Assembly (NCBI GenBank): GCA_963792785.1
Contig: CAWBXO010000002.1
Span: 558,001-622,000, forward strand
DNA: 64,000 bases
Direction of reading: 5' to 3'
Source of the DNA: CAWIMX01 sp963792785
Lineage (GTDB): Bacteria; Acidobacteriota; Vicinamibacteria; Vicinamibacterales; CAVVIG01
The notes under the pieces were generated by a model, which did no database searches, was not told where the DNA came from, and saw only the letters and a list, made by a program, of their open reading frames with translations. Both the position numbers and the translations under genes were made by a program. Shown piece by piece: positions 8,205 through 16,019 of this stretch; the first letter of the stretch is position 1, and the number at the start of each line of letters is the position of its first letter.

Positions 8205-8876
8205 CTAGATTCGCTCCAACAGCCCCAGGGTCAGCCCGTCGAGGCTGTCCAGGACCGCGTCGGACCCCGGCAGCTCGGACGCTGGATAGGAGTGGGTGAC
8301 GGCGACGGTTCGGAGGCCGGCGGCCCTGGCCGACTCGAGGCCCCAGCGGGAGTCCTCGACGGCGACGCACTCGGCGGGGTCGAGCGGCCGGCCGAGCGAT
8401 TCACGCAGCCGTCGCACGGCCAGCGCGTACGGGTCGGGCGCCGGCTTGCTCGCCGGGGTGTCCTCCGCCGCCACGATGGTCACGAACGAGGCGGTCAGCC
8501 CTTCCTTATCTAACACGCGGCGGATCTCCGGCCCGAGCGCGCCCGAGGCGATCGCCAGCGGCAGCGCGGCGGACAGCCGCTGCACGGCCTCGGCCGCTCC
8601 GGGAAAGAGGAGTGAGACCTCGCCCTCCAGTTCCTCCATCCGCGCGGCCTTCTCGGCCACCATCGCGGCGACCGCCTCCGCCGTGAACGGCTGCCCGCGG
8701 TCCTGCCCCACCTCCCGGAACGCGCCCGCATCGTCGAACCCGAGGTAGCGCGCGTAGTACTCGGACTCGGACAGCTCGATGCCGCGCGAGGCGAGCACGA
8801 CCTGGAACGCGCGCAGGTGCAGCGGCTCGCTGTTCGCGATCACGCCGTCGAAGTCGAACACGACGGCGCGGATCAC
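8205..8876 (-). CDS. HAD-superfamily hydrolase (beta-phosphoglucomutase / phosphoglycolate phosphatase-like)
   Basis: 223 aa. Motif I is DFDGVIANSE with a DxD-type nucleophile, followed by a helical cap domain. Motif II Ser/Thr lies in LAIASGA, motif III Lys in SKPAPDPYA, and motif IV acidic residues in VAVEDSRWGLESARAAG. The arrangement fits subfamily IA enzymes acting on small sugar phosphates; the exact substrate is not readable. The GTG start overlaps the DUF1684 stop by 4 nt, making it the last gene of the 12.6-8.2 kb operon. Confidence 0.82.
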   Translation of the reverse strand: MIRAVVFDFDGVIANSEPLHLRAFQVVLASRGIELSESEYYARYLGFDDAGAFREVGQDRGQPFTAEAVAAMVAEKAARMEELEGEVSLLFPGAAEAVQRLSAALPLAIASGALGPEIRRVLDKEGLTASFVTIVAAEDTPASKPAPDPYALAVRRLRESLGRPLDPAECVAVEDSRWGLESARAAGLRTVAVTHSYPASELPGSDAVLDSLDGLTLGLLERI

Positions 8877-9520
8877 TTGTGGCGGGCTTTTTCGCCGGCC
8901 TCGATCGCGATCTCGAAGCGGTTCTCCGGCGGGGGGATGGGGCAGATCCAGGAGATGTCGAAGTAGCAGTTGGGGTTGTACGCGCGGTTGAAGTCGAGCG
9001 CGTAGAGGCCCGTGGCCGTCTTCTCGAGATCGAGGAACCGCCCGCCTTCGTAGGTGTCGGTGCGGTTGGTGAGATCCATGAAGGGCACGAAGAGGTGCGT
9101 CAGGTCGGGCGAGCCCACCTCGTTGAACGCGGTGAGGGAGAGGTGCTGCCCCTTCAACGTGAACTCGAGCGTGCCGACGCGCCGCATCTGCACCTGGCTG
9201 CCCGTGGAGGTCTGCATCGGGATCGTCGAGCCGGTGGTCGCGCCTGGCAGGAGCGACGCCGCGACGTTGTAGTCCGGATCGATCGGGTAATAAATGAGCG
9301 GCAGCAGCTCATCGCGCCGCGCGGGCTTCACCGGCGAGTCCGGGTCCGTGCGCAGGTATTCATCCTTCGCCTCGCGCGCGCGCGTGATGCGGGCGGTGTA
9401 GTCGCCGGTGTCCTCGGGCGGCCCGGGCGAGCACGCGGCGGCCAGCGCCGCAGCGAGGATCCCGGCGCCCAGGCGGCGCGCGATCGACGAAGTGCTAGCC
9501 GCCAAACGGATACCCGCCAC
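8873..9520 (-). CDS. DUF1684 lipoprotein
   Basis: 215 aa. The N-terminus has a hydrophobic segment ending in a lipobox LAAAC, so the protein is probably a lipoprotein. The body carries DUF1684 hallmarks: LxFTLKGQHLSLTAF, TYEGGRFLDL, DFNRAYNPNC and a terminal CPIPPPENRFEIAIEAGE. Function is unknown. The start overlaps the 3' end of the acyl-CoA dehydrogenase gene by 26 nt, and its stop overlaps the HAD gene, so it sits inside the operon. Confidence 0.85.
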   Translation of the reverse strand: MAGIRLAASTSSIARRLGAGILAAALAAACSPGPPEDTGDYTARITRAREAKDEYLRTDPDSPVKPARRDELLPLIYYPIDPDYNVAASLLPGATTGSTIPMQTSTGSQVQMRRVGTLEFTLKGQHLSLTAFNEVGSPDLTHLFVPFMDLTNRTDTYEGGRFLDLEKTATGLYALDFNRAYNPNCYFDISWICPIPPPENRFEIAIEAGEKARHK

Positions 9521-11189
9521 CCTTCACCGCTTCCTCGGCCAGCCGCCGGCGCAGCACGACCGTGTTGACCGGCGCCGTTTTCGTCAGCCGCTCGACGATG
9601 GCGGCGAGTTGAGTGAGCGCGTCGCCTTCAGCCATGGCCTCGAGCGCCTGGCGCGCCGACATGGCCACGCGCATCGCCGCGTCGTGCGCGAACACCCGGG
9701 CGGCGTCGGCCTGGAGCGCGGCGCGCGGCGCCTTCCGGGCCGCGGACGCCTCGGCGCGCAGCGTCGCGCTCTCGGCCGCGTAGGCATCCATTAGTACATC
9801 GGCGATGTGCATGAGCACTTCCTGCTCGTCGGCGAGCTTCGCGCCGTAGGTCTGCATCGCCGTTGCGAGCAGCAGGATCGCCGTCTGCTTGAGCCCGGCG
9901 GGTCCGCTCTTCCCCTGCGCGGCGTCCTTCGCGGCGGCGGCGAGCGGCAGGTCGCCTTTCGCCGCGCGGCGCGCGAGCATGCCCGGGATCAGCAGCCGGT
10001 TGATTTCGTTGGTGCCCTCGAAGATCCGGTTCACGCGCGCGTCGCGGTAGTGGCGCTCGGCCGGGTAGTCGCTGACGTAGCCGTTGCCGCCGTGGATCTG
10101 GACGTTCTCGTCGAGCACGTAGCTCAGCATCTCGCTGCCGGCCACCTTCGCGATCGACGCTTCGACGGCGTACTCCTCGAACGCGGCGAGCATGGCCGCT
10201 GCCTCGTCTGCCGGGGCCGCCTCGGAGAGGCGCGCGTCGATCAGCCCGGCTGTCCGGTAGAGCAGGCTCTCGACGGCGAACGCGCGCGCGACCATCTCGC
10301 CGAGCTTGTGCTTGATCGCGCCGAAGTTCGCGATCGGCTGGCCGAACTGCCGGCGCTCGGCCGCGTAGCGGGCCGCCTCGCGGATCGCGCCCTGCGCGCC
10401 GCCGTTGCACGCGGCGCCCAGCTTGAACCGCGCGAAGTTCAGCACGTTGAACGCGACCTTGTGGCCCTTGCCGATTTCGCCGAGCACGGCGTCGGCCGGC
10501 ACGTGCACGTCCTGCATGATGACGGCGGTCGTGGACGAGCCGTGCAGGCCCATCTTGTGCTCTTCCTTGCCGCTCGTGATGCCCTGGGCGCGCTCGGCGA
10601 TGAACGCCGTGAACAGCTCGCCGTCGACCTTGGCGAAGATGATGAACACGTCGGCGAAGCCGCCGTTCGTGATCCACATCTTCTCGCCGTTCAGGACGAA
10701 GCTGCCGTCGGGCTGCCGCGTGGCGCGTGTCTTCGCGCCGAGCGCGTCGGAGCCGGATCCCGTTTCGCTCAGGCCGTACGCGCCGACAATCTCGCCCGCG
10801 ACGAGCCGCGTCAGGTACTTGGCCTTCTGCGCCTCGGTGCCGAAGAGCACCAGCGGCACGATGGCGAGGATCGTCTGCGAGCCCCACGTCGCGCCGAAGG
10901 AGGCCGAGCCGGCCAGGCGCTCGCTCACGACGAGCGACGAGACCTTGTCGAGGTGGACGCCGCCGTATTCCTCGGGCACGTCGACGCCCAGCAGGCCGAG
11001 CTCGCCGGCGCGGCCGACGAGCTTCCGCGCGAGGGCCCAGTCCTTCTGCTCGAGCGCCGGCAGGCCGGGCAGCACTTCCTGCTCGACGAACTGGCGGGCC
11101 GTGCGGGCGATGAGCCGGTGCTCCTCGGTGAGCTTCTCGGGGGTGAAGATCGCGTCAGCGGCGGTGGTGTCGAACAGCCACGTGGACAT
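9495..11189 (-). CDS. acyl-CoA dehydrogenase (FadE/VLCAD-like, extended C-terminus)
   Basis: 564 aa. FAD-dependent dehydrogenation of acyl-CoA in beta-oxidation. Visible signatures are the YGLSETGSGSDA substrate/FAD loop, KMWITNGGFADVF, the YAAERRQFGQPI helix and the C-terminal signature GGNGYVSDYPAERHYRDARVNRIFEGTNEI, whose Glu in the EGTNE region is the usual catalytic base of VLCAD-type enzymes. About 150 residues follow the core, as in VLCAD/ACAD9-type enzymes. It is co-directional with two alpha/beta hydrolases upstream. Confidence 0.9.
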   Translation of the reverse strand: MSTWLFDTTAADAIFTPEKLTEEHRLIARTARQFVEQEVLPGLPALEQKDWALARKLVGRAGELGLLGVDVPEEYGGVHLDKVSSLVVSERLAGSASFGATWGSQTILAIVPLVLFGTEAQKAKYLTRLVAGEIVGAYGLSETGSGSDALGAKTRATRQPDGSFVLNGEKMWITNGGFADVFIIFAKVDGELFTAFIAERAQGITSGKEEHKMGLHGSSTTAVIMQDVHVPADAVLGEIGKGHKVAFNVLNFARFKLGAACNGGAQGAIREAARYAAERRQFGQPIANFGAIKHKLGEMVARAFAVESLLYRTAGLIDARLSEAAPADEAAAMLAAFEEYAVEASIAKVAGSEMLSYVLDENVQIHGGNGYVSDYPAERHYRDARVNRIFEGTNEINRLLIPGMLARRAAKGDLPLAAAAKDAAQGKSGPAGLKQTAILLLATAMQTYGAKLADEQEVLMHIADVLMDAYAAESATLRAEASAARKAPRAALQADAARVFAHDAAMRVAMSARQALEAMAEGDALTQLAAIVERLTKTAPVNTVVLRRRLAEEAVKGGGYPFGG

Positions 11190-11201
11190 GGTCCTATTTT
11201 C

Positions 11202-11825
11202 TCAGAAATCCTGGAGCAGGTCTTCGACGGCCTCGGCGACGAGGCTGACGTTCCCCGTGAACAGATGATCGGCCGCCTCGATGACGACGAGCTCTTTCGG
11301 CTCGGCGGCCTTCGCGTAGAACGCCCGGACGCCGGCCAGGGGGCACAGCTCGTCGAACTCCCCGTGGATCAGGAACTTCGCCTTGTCGGACTGGGCGGCG
11401 GCCTCGAAGTCGTACGTCGCGACCGGGGTCGAGATGCCGATGAGCGCGGACACGCGCGGATCCTGCGCGCCGACCGTCAGGGCGACCCAGGAGCCGAACG
11501 ACATCCCGGCCGTCCACAGCCGCCGGTCCGGATACCGGGCGGCGAGGGCGTCGAGGGCCGCGCGCATGTCGTCGCACTCGCCGAGGCCCTCGTCCCACTC
11601 GCCGCCGCTCGCGCCGATGCCGCGGAAGTTGAAGCGGAGCACGGCGCAGCCGATGCGCGCGAGGGCTTTCGCCGTCTGGTAGACGGCCTTCGTGTGCATC
11701 GTGCCGCCGTACTGCGGGTGCGGGTGCGCCAGCGCGACGGCCGCGCGCGGCGGAGCGTCATTCGCCGGTTCGTCGAGTATGGCCTCGAGGCGTCCCGCGG
11801 GCCCGGTCAGCTCAAGCGGCGGCAT
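11202..11825 (-). CDS. alpha/beta hydrolase (short dienelactone/KANL3-type)
   Basis: 207 aa. Small serine hydrolase with the nucleophile elbow GMSFGS, an oxyanion region HPHPQYGGTMH, an acid in HGEFDELCP and the terminal His in EAADHLF. The FNFRGIGASGGEWDEG segment is typical of the short bacterial hydrolase family often annotated as dienelactone hydrolase-like. The start overlaps the upstream hydrolase by 14 nt. Substrate unknown; the adjacency to an acyl-CoA dehydrogenase hints at acyl or ester metabolism. Confidence 0.82.
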   Translation of the reverse strand: MPPLELTGPAGRLEAILDEPANDAPPRAAVALAHPHPQYGGTMHTKAVYQTAKALARIGCAVLRFNFRGIGASGGEWDEGLGECDDMRAALDALAARYPDRRLWTAGMSFGSWVALTVGAQDPRVSALIGISTPVATYDFEAAAQSDKAKFLIHGEFDELCPLAGVRAFYAKAAEPKELVVIEAADHLFTGNVSLVAEAVEDLLQDF

Positions 11826-12603
11826 CGTGCAGTCCTTCTATAAAGGAGGAGACGATCGTGGCGAATCGCGATGCTTGCGTCAGCGATCCCAGGTGCCCCG
11901 TCCCGGCCATCGTCATCGCGCGCGCGCCCGGGATGAGGCGCGCGTACTGCCGCGTGCCCTCGACCGGCACCACGCGGTCGAGCTCGGGCTCGCCGGTGAC
12001 GATGAGCGTGGGCGCGGTGATGCGTGCGGCGTCTTGTGTTGTGTCCGCCGCCGCGGCGAGCGCCGCGCGCGCGGCCAGGCGTGTGAACGAGAACGGCGCG
12101 GCCGCGAACGTGGCGACCTGGCGCATCGAGAACACCGCGCGGTCGCGCCACGCCGGCAGCGCCGCGCGGATCTCCGGCCCGACGCGCAGCGGCGCTTCCA
12201 GGAGGAACAGCAGCCCGAACACCCGCGGCGCCCGCATGTACCACTGCTGCCGCGGCTCCGGCGCCCACCCCGGCCCCGGCGCCGAGACCAGCACGAGCGC
12301 GCGCACGCGAGAGGGATGCGCCGCCGCGTAGCGCAGCGCCACGACGCCGCCGAACGACACGCCGACGAGCACCGCCGAGGAGAGGCGCTCGGCCTCGAAG
12401 AGCGCGTCGAGATCGTCGGAGAAATTGTCGAGCCCGCGCGCCGGATCGTACGGGCGCCCGTCCGGCTCGCCCGCGAGCGAGAACGTCAGGACCCGATGCG
12501 TCGCCGCGAGCGCGTCGACGGTGATGCCGACGTACGGCCAGCGCCCCTGGATGCCGGGGATGACGACGACCGGATCACCGGATCCGCGGTCGATGATCTG
12601 CAC
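11812..12603 (-). CDS. alpha/beta hydrolase
   Basis: 263 aa from the GTG at 12603. The nucleophile elbow is VGVSFGG, the acid region VTGEPELDRVVP and the His region MAGTGHLG. The frame continues upstream through repeat element A, but those residues are Arg/Pro-rich junk encoded by the MITE-like repeat. The chosen GTG opens the conserved hydrolase core (VQIIDRGSGDPVVVIPG). No good Shine-Dalgarno sequence is visible. It is the first gene of the 12.6-8.2 kb operon, so MITE copy A sits in its promoter region. Confidence 0.8.
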   Translation of the reverse strand: MQIIDRGSGDPVVVIPGIQGRWPYVGITVDALAATHRVLTFSLAGEPDGRPYDPARGLDNFSDDLDALFEAERLSSAVLVGVSFGGVVALRYAAAHPSRVRALVLVSAPGPGWAPEPRQQWYMRAPRVFGLLFLLEAPLRVGPEIRAALPAWRDRAVFSMRQVATFAAAPFSFTRLAARAALAAAADTTQDAARITAPTLIVTGEPELDRVVPVEGTRQYARLIPGARAMTMAGTGHLGSLTQASRFATIVSSFIEGLHDAAA

Positions 12604-12630
12604 GAAAGGAAGTGTACACGCTGCCCGGGA

Positions 12631-12904
12631 CGCGGCGGGCAGGCCGGCCGTCGGCGGCCGTCTCCGCGCGCCGGGAACTCGACCTCCGCTCGTACTCTCG
12701 CTGGCGCCCCGGCGCGCGACTAGGGGAGGGGTTGGGCGGCGGTCGATCGCGCACGCATTGCCACGGGTTTTCAGGGCGTCACGGATCACGCGCCGGGAAG
12801 TCGCGGCCATGAATCGCTGCGGCCGAGTTCCGGCCGGCTGGATAGTTACCGGCAGCGCGTCGGCCCACTCCGAACGGCCGCCGCCGTCCGGCCTGCCCGC
12901 CGCG
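12631..12904 (+). mobile_element. MITE-like repeat, copy A (31-bp imperfect terminal inverted repeats)
   Basis: 274-bp non-coding element. The ends 12631-12661 and the complement of 12874-12904 match over 31 nt with two mismatches. An inverted, near-identical copy (B) lies at 16020-16296; the two share a 64-nt identical core (12779-12842 versus 16081-16144 in complement). No ORF or transposase is present. I saw no convincing target-site duplication. It fills the 12604-12963 gap together with a short unique stretch. Confidence 0.85.
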
Positions 12905-12963
12905 CGGCGCCGGTCGGCACGCCTATCTACGTTTCTTGTTCGACGACGGCGCGCCTTCACCCG

Positions 12964-13406
12964 CTACTTCCTCTTTGAGAGATAGTCATCCTTGAAGTGC
13001 TTGGCAAACGCCTCGGCGGCAGATTGGAAATTGCCCTTCTTCACGTTGTATGCGTAAAGGACGACACTGCTCTCATTGTCGACGACTTGAACGGTTCCTT
13101 CGAACTTGGTGAAGCCACCACCACCCCACAAGAGCAGCTTGGCCACCTTGGTTCCTGTCGTGTCCTCCTTTTGAGATGAGACGGTCTTGATGGTCCACTG
13201 GGACTTGGTTTCGTCGGTGACCACTGCAACGGGAACTTTCTTCTTCACGAGCGCCGCCGCGATGGCGATCCGAAATCGATTTGCTTTGCCTTGTCCTGGG
13301 AGTTCCCGGCATCGACTGTCTCGGCGGCTTCGATGTAGACGCGGGGGAGGTCCGCCGCCGCGGCTGTCGATGCGAAGAGCATGAGTGCGACAAGGGCGTA
13401 TTTCAT
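12964..13406 (-). pseudogene. cassette gene 3: secreted small protein, frameshifted
   Basis: Starts at the ATG at 13406 behind an AGGAG-like Shine-Dalgarno, with a clear signal peptide (MKYALVALMLFASTAAAA). After about 40 codons the frame must shift by -1 (near 13275-13290) to continue into the conserved-looking domain with AVVTDETKSQW, LLLWGGGGFTKFEGTVQVV and SAAEAFAKHFKDDYL. The uninterrupted product would be about 147 aa and periplasmic. Family unknown; similar short acidobacterial hypothetical proteins come to mind but I cannot verify this. It is the last cassette gene of the array, and no attC follows it before MITE copy A. Confidence 0.55.
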
Positions 13407-13501
13407 TCAGGTCTCCTGCAATCATCTGTCGTTAACAGCCTGCTTCGAGCCTTTGGCCGTCGCTGACGGCAGTCTGGCGGCGACGCTCCCGTGGTCTGTC
13501 G

Positions 13502-13566
13502 GGCTAACGACCCGGCGTTAAGCGGCCGGCGCGAGGCGCCCGTCTGTCTTCAACGCCTTGTTAGGC
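13502..13566 (-). other. attC site 1 (integron cassette recombination site)
   Basis: 65 bp, read on the minus strand. R'' GCCTAAC (complement of 13560-13566) begins the site and R' GTTAGCC (13502-13508) ends it. Between them L'' GGCGTTGAAG (13548-13557) pairs with L' CTTAACGCC (13514-13522) leaving one extrahelical base in L'', the hallmark that gives attC polarity. A G+C-rich imperfect central stem separates the arms. The site lies 17 nt after the stop of the ATPase gene, exactly where a cassette's attC belongs. Confidence 0.85.
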
Positions 13567-13582
13567 GCCGTCCCGAGTACCC

Positions 13583-15175
13583 TCACAGTTCGTCCTTGTG
13601 GAGGACCTTACTGCCGTCCCATTCCTTGTAGATCAGGCCGGTGCGGCGGATGGTGTCTACGGCGTCGTCGCGCCAGAATTCGATGATCTCCAATTCGCGT
13701 TTCTTCCGTGCAGCAGTGTATTGGCTGACATCAAGCATGAACGCCTCGAACGTCTTCCCAGGTCGGTCTCGGACCGTCACCCGACTTCTCACGCGGTGAA
13801 CAAGTCGAAGATCTACCAGTTCCTCAATTGGCTCAAGCTCACGCTCTGGGAGGCTCTTGTCCATCAAGAACACATTCGCTCGAGAGTGGTCATTGACGAA
13901 TCGGCCGATCCGAGCAAATTCCTCCTCAAGCTCTTGACGTTCGTCCAGCGTGTCGCGCGTCAGTTCCTCCCTCTTCGAGGAGTCATACTCACCAGCCGCC
14001 GCATTGATGTCTTCCACGCCGACTTTACCGCCACGAGCGGTGTCACCACGCTCGCGGGCAATGAGTATTGATCGGCGCAGGAGGCCTAAGAAGTCGCGCG
14101 CAACACCGCCGCTCGCAAGGACCAGTCGGTCAAACGCATATCGGGCAAGAAAGTCCTCTCGGGTGACTTTGCTCTCTCTAAGGAAGTTGTCGAGGATCTT
14201 CGCTAGGAAGGCGCTGGTCACCTTGTACTTCTCAAGCGTGAGATCGAGGTCGATCTCGCCGATATCGTCACCGATCTTCACTCCAATCGCGGGATCGCCG
14301 TGCAGGTACCATTGGGTTCTGTGCTTGATCGTGCCGACCTTAAGCCACAGGTTGTTACCCTTCGCAACGCGGTGGAAGTAGTCGAGCACTTGGGGCTGGT
14401 ACCTCCGGGGTATGTGGTAAAGGTCGTCGAGAAAGAGATACGCATCGCCGCCAGACAGGCTGGCCATCTCTCGAAACAGCGACTGGTAATCGAGGATGTG
14501 GCGGTGGAGGTAGTTGATTTTGTTCTGCGTGTAGCGCGTCGTTTGTTGTCGCGAGCTCTCGGCTGAAGCAGATTCCTGGGCACCGGCTGACACGCTCGAA
14601 CCCTGGACGCCCAGTCCCGCCTTCAGGGAGGTAGTCTCTAATGCGGCAGCTTTGTCTGACGTGGTGGCCTCTACCTCGACTTTGTCTTCAGCGAAGAGAA
14701 GGTCACGAAGCTCTGCAAGCTCCTTTCGGAGCTTGGTCGAGAGCGCAGCGGCGCGATTCTTGTCGAATGGAGGACGTGTTGGCTTCCGCCCAAATAGTCG
14801 GGCCCAAAACGTCGTCTTGCTCGCGGGAGCGATCGCTGCCGTTTCGAGCCACTCAGCGAACTTGCCGAACGTCTCGATCAAGACACTGATCAGCACGTCC
14901 GGGTACTCGTGGCCTTTGAATGATTCGAGGTCGACGAACGCGATTGGGCGACGGTCCACTGTTAGATCCTGCGCCGCCTTTCGAAGCAGGCTTGACTTGC
15001 CGGAGCCGCGGCGACCGAACACCAGATGGTTGGTCCGCGAAGTCGCGCGAGTAAGGGTCCCAGCGGCGGGCTCGATGAATCGACGAACCCCGCTACTCGA
15101 CGAGCGAGTCGCTTCCTCGAGACGAACTTCCAGGTCCGCTACTTCCGTGCCAGCAAGGATCGTGTCGTGCGTCAC
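13583..15175 (-). CDS. cassette gene 2: P-loop ATPase of unknown family
   Basis: 530 aa. Walker A GRRGSGKSSL lies near residue 55 and Walker B DAYLFLDDLYHI in the middle, followed by a KVGTIKHRT segment in the sensor-1 position. A Ser/Gln-rich low-complexity linker (about residues 180-210) and a basic C-terminal region follow an insert rich in Lys/Arg. This is a KAP/STAND/ORC-like single-ATPase layout without a recognisable effector domain. The GTG at 15175 has GGAGG (15184-15188) 8 nt upstream and is preferred over a GTG at 15190. It lies between two attC sites, so it is a complete gene cassette. Confidence 0.75.
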   Translation of the reverse strand: MTHDTILAGTEVADLEVRLEEATRSSSSGVRRFIEPAAGTLTRATSRTNHLVFGRRGSGKSSLLRKAAQDLTVDRRPIAFVDLESFKGHEYPDVLISVLIETFGKFAEWLETAAIAPASKTTFWARLFGRKPTRPPFDKNRAAALSTKLRKELAELRDLLFAEDKVEVEATTSDKAAALETTSLKAGLGVQGSSVSAGAQESASAESSRQQTTRYTQNKINYLHRHILDYQSLFREMASLSGGDAYLFLDDLYHIPRRYQPQVLDYFHRVAKGNNLWLKVGTIKHRTQWYLHGDPAIGVKIGDDIGEIDLDLTLEKYKVTSAFLAKILDNFLRESKVTREDFLARYAFDRLVLASGGVARDFLGLLRRSILIARERGDTARGGKVGVEDINAAAGEYDSSKREELTRDTLDERQELEEEFARIGRFVNDHSRANVFLMDKSLPERELEPIEELVDLRLVHRVRSRVTVRDRPGKTFEAFMLDVSQYTAARKKRELEIIEFWRDDAVDTIRRTGLIYKEWDGSKVLHKDEL

Positions 15176-15196
15176 CAGACCAACCTCCACACAGGC

Positions 15197-15267
15197 GCCT
15201 AACGTCGGGCGCTCACCCGCGGCCGCTCACGATCGTCAGCGGCCGTCAGGTGCAGCGCTCGTTCGGC
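15197..15267 (-). other. attC site 2 (integron cassette recombination site)
   Basis: 71 bp, minus orientation. R'' GCCGAAC (complement of 15261-15267) and a perfect R' GTTAGGC (complement of 15197-15203) bound the site. L'' GCGCTGCAC pairs with L' GTGAGCGC with one extrahelical base, and the interior GACGGCCGCT/AGCGGCCGC stem completes the hairpin. It begins 13 nt after the stop of cassette gene 1 and ends 21 nt before the start of cassette gene 2. Confidence 0.88.
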
Positions 15268-15279
15268 GGCCGTCCAACA

Positions 15280-15759
15280 TCAGCGGATGTCGCCCGCAAT
15301 AGACTCAAAGAGTTGAATCATCGCTCCGGCCCCGTCTTTCAGTGGGCCGTATTCCTCTAGGCTTGCGCCGGCATCCTGCGGTGTCTTGAAATCGTTCAGT
15401 CGATCGTGCACTAGCGCCTGAGCTGCCGAATACGTTTCCGGATATTCGTTCCGATGATGCTCCAAAAATTGCAGACCGGCCAACACCGTGCCAATGAGTT
15501 GGCCCTTTGTGGCAAAGTCGAGGCGGTCACTTTTCGGCCAGCTGGCCACCAGGGCCTGGGCCTCATGTCGCGTTTCTGTGTAGTTCCGTATGGCGATGCC
15601 CTGATACACGACAAGGCCTGTGAGGACGACGAGAGCCATCGCCCATCCAATCCGGCGCCGTCTCGATTCTGGCTTAGAGTCTCGAACCGAGGCGATCAGC
15701 GATACGAGATCAGCAAGAAGCGAGATGGCCAACAAGACCCAAGACATCGCGATAGGCAC
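15280..15759 (-). CDS. cassette gene 1: small two-TM membrane protein of unknown function
   Basis: 159 aa from a GTG at 15759 with AGGAGGT (complement of 15769-15775) 9 nt upstream. Two hydrophobic segments lie near residues 5-25 and 38-55, separated by a short Arg-rich loop (SRRRR). A soluble ~100-residue alpha-helical domain follows. No family recognised. Its stop is followed directly by attC site 2, making it a cassette with a very short 5' leader, typical for cassettes. Confidence 0.7.
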   Translation of the reverse strand: MPIAMSWVLLAISLLADLVSLIASVRDSKPESRRRRIGWAMALVVLTGLVVYQGIAIRNYTETRHEAQALVASWPKSDRLDFATKGQLIGTVLAGLQFLEHHRNEYPETYSAAQALVHDRLNDFKTPQDAGASLEEYGPLKDGAGAMIQLFESIAGDIR

Positions 15760-15782
15760 GGCCTGCTGACCTCCTGACTTCT

Positions 15783-15829
15783 TCTAACGACGCGCTGCAA
15801 TTGTCTGGTCCGCCCAACTAGTTATTAGA
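15783..15829 (-). other. possible degenerate attC/attI-like site at the array's upstream boundary
   Basis: In the cassette direction the segment begins GTCTAATAAC and ends GCGTCGTTAGAA, resembling R''/R' core sequences at about the position expected upstream of cassette gene 1. The inner L''/L' arms are not clearly complementary, unlike sites 1 and 2. It may be a decayed attC, an attI remnant, or chance. Confidence 0.35.
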
Positions 15830-16019
15830 CAGTTCAGGATAGCCCAACGGGCCTGATTCAGACGCCTATATAGCAAGGTCTGATGTCTTTCGATCGTGCC
15901 AGTAAGACAATGCAGTTCAAATCGTTGAGGGGCTTTCGTCGGAATCATCAGTTCGCGCTATCGGGTTCCGCAAAGCGCACCCGACGCTGCGAGCCTTGTT
16001 GCATCGCACGCGCATCGAT

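Noticed and set aside
12904..12960. Extended N-terminus of the alpha/beta hydrolase through MITE copy A
   Set aside because: The additional residues are Arg/Pro-rich and encoded by the repeat; the hydrolase core begins at the GTG at 12603.
13275..13290. Programmed -1 frameshift in cassette gene 3
   Set aside because: No heptameric slippery sequence (X XXY YYZ) is present at the shift point, and no downstream pseudoknot is apparent.
15830..16019. Integrase gene remnant next to the cassette array
   Set aside because: No tyrosine-recombinase motifs (RHRY) in any frame of this short stretch.
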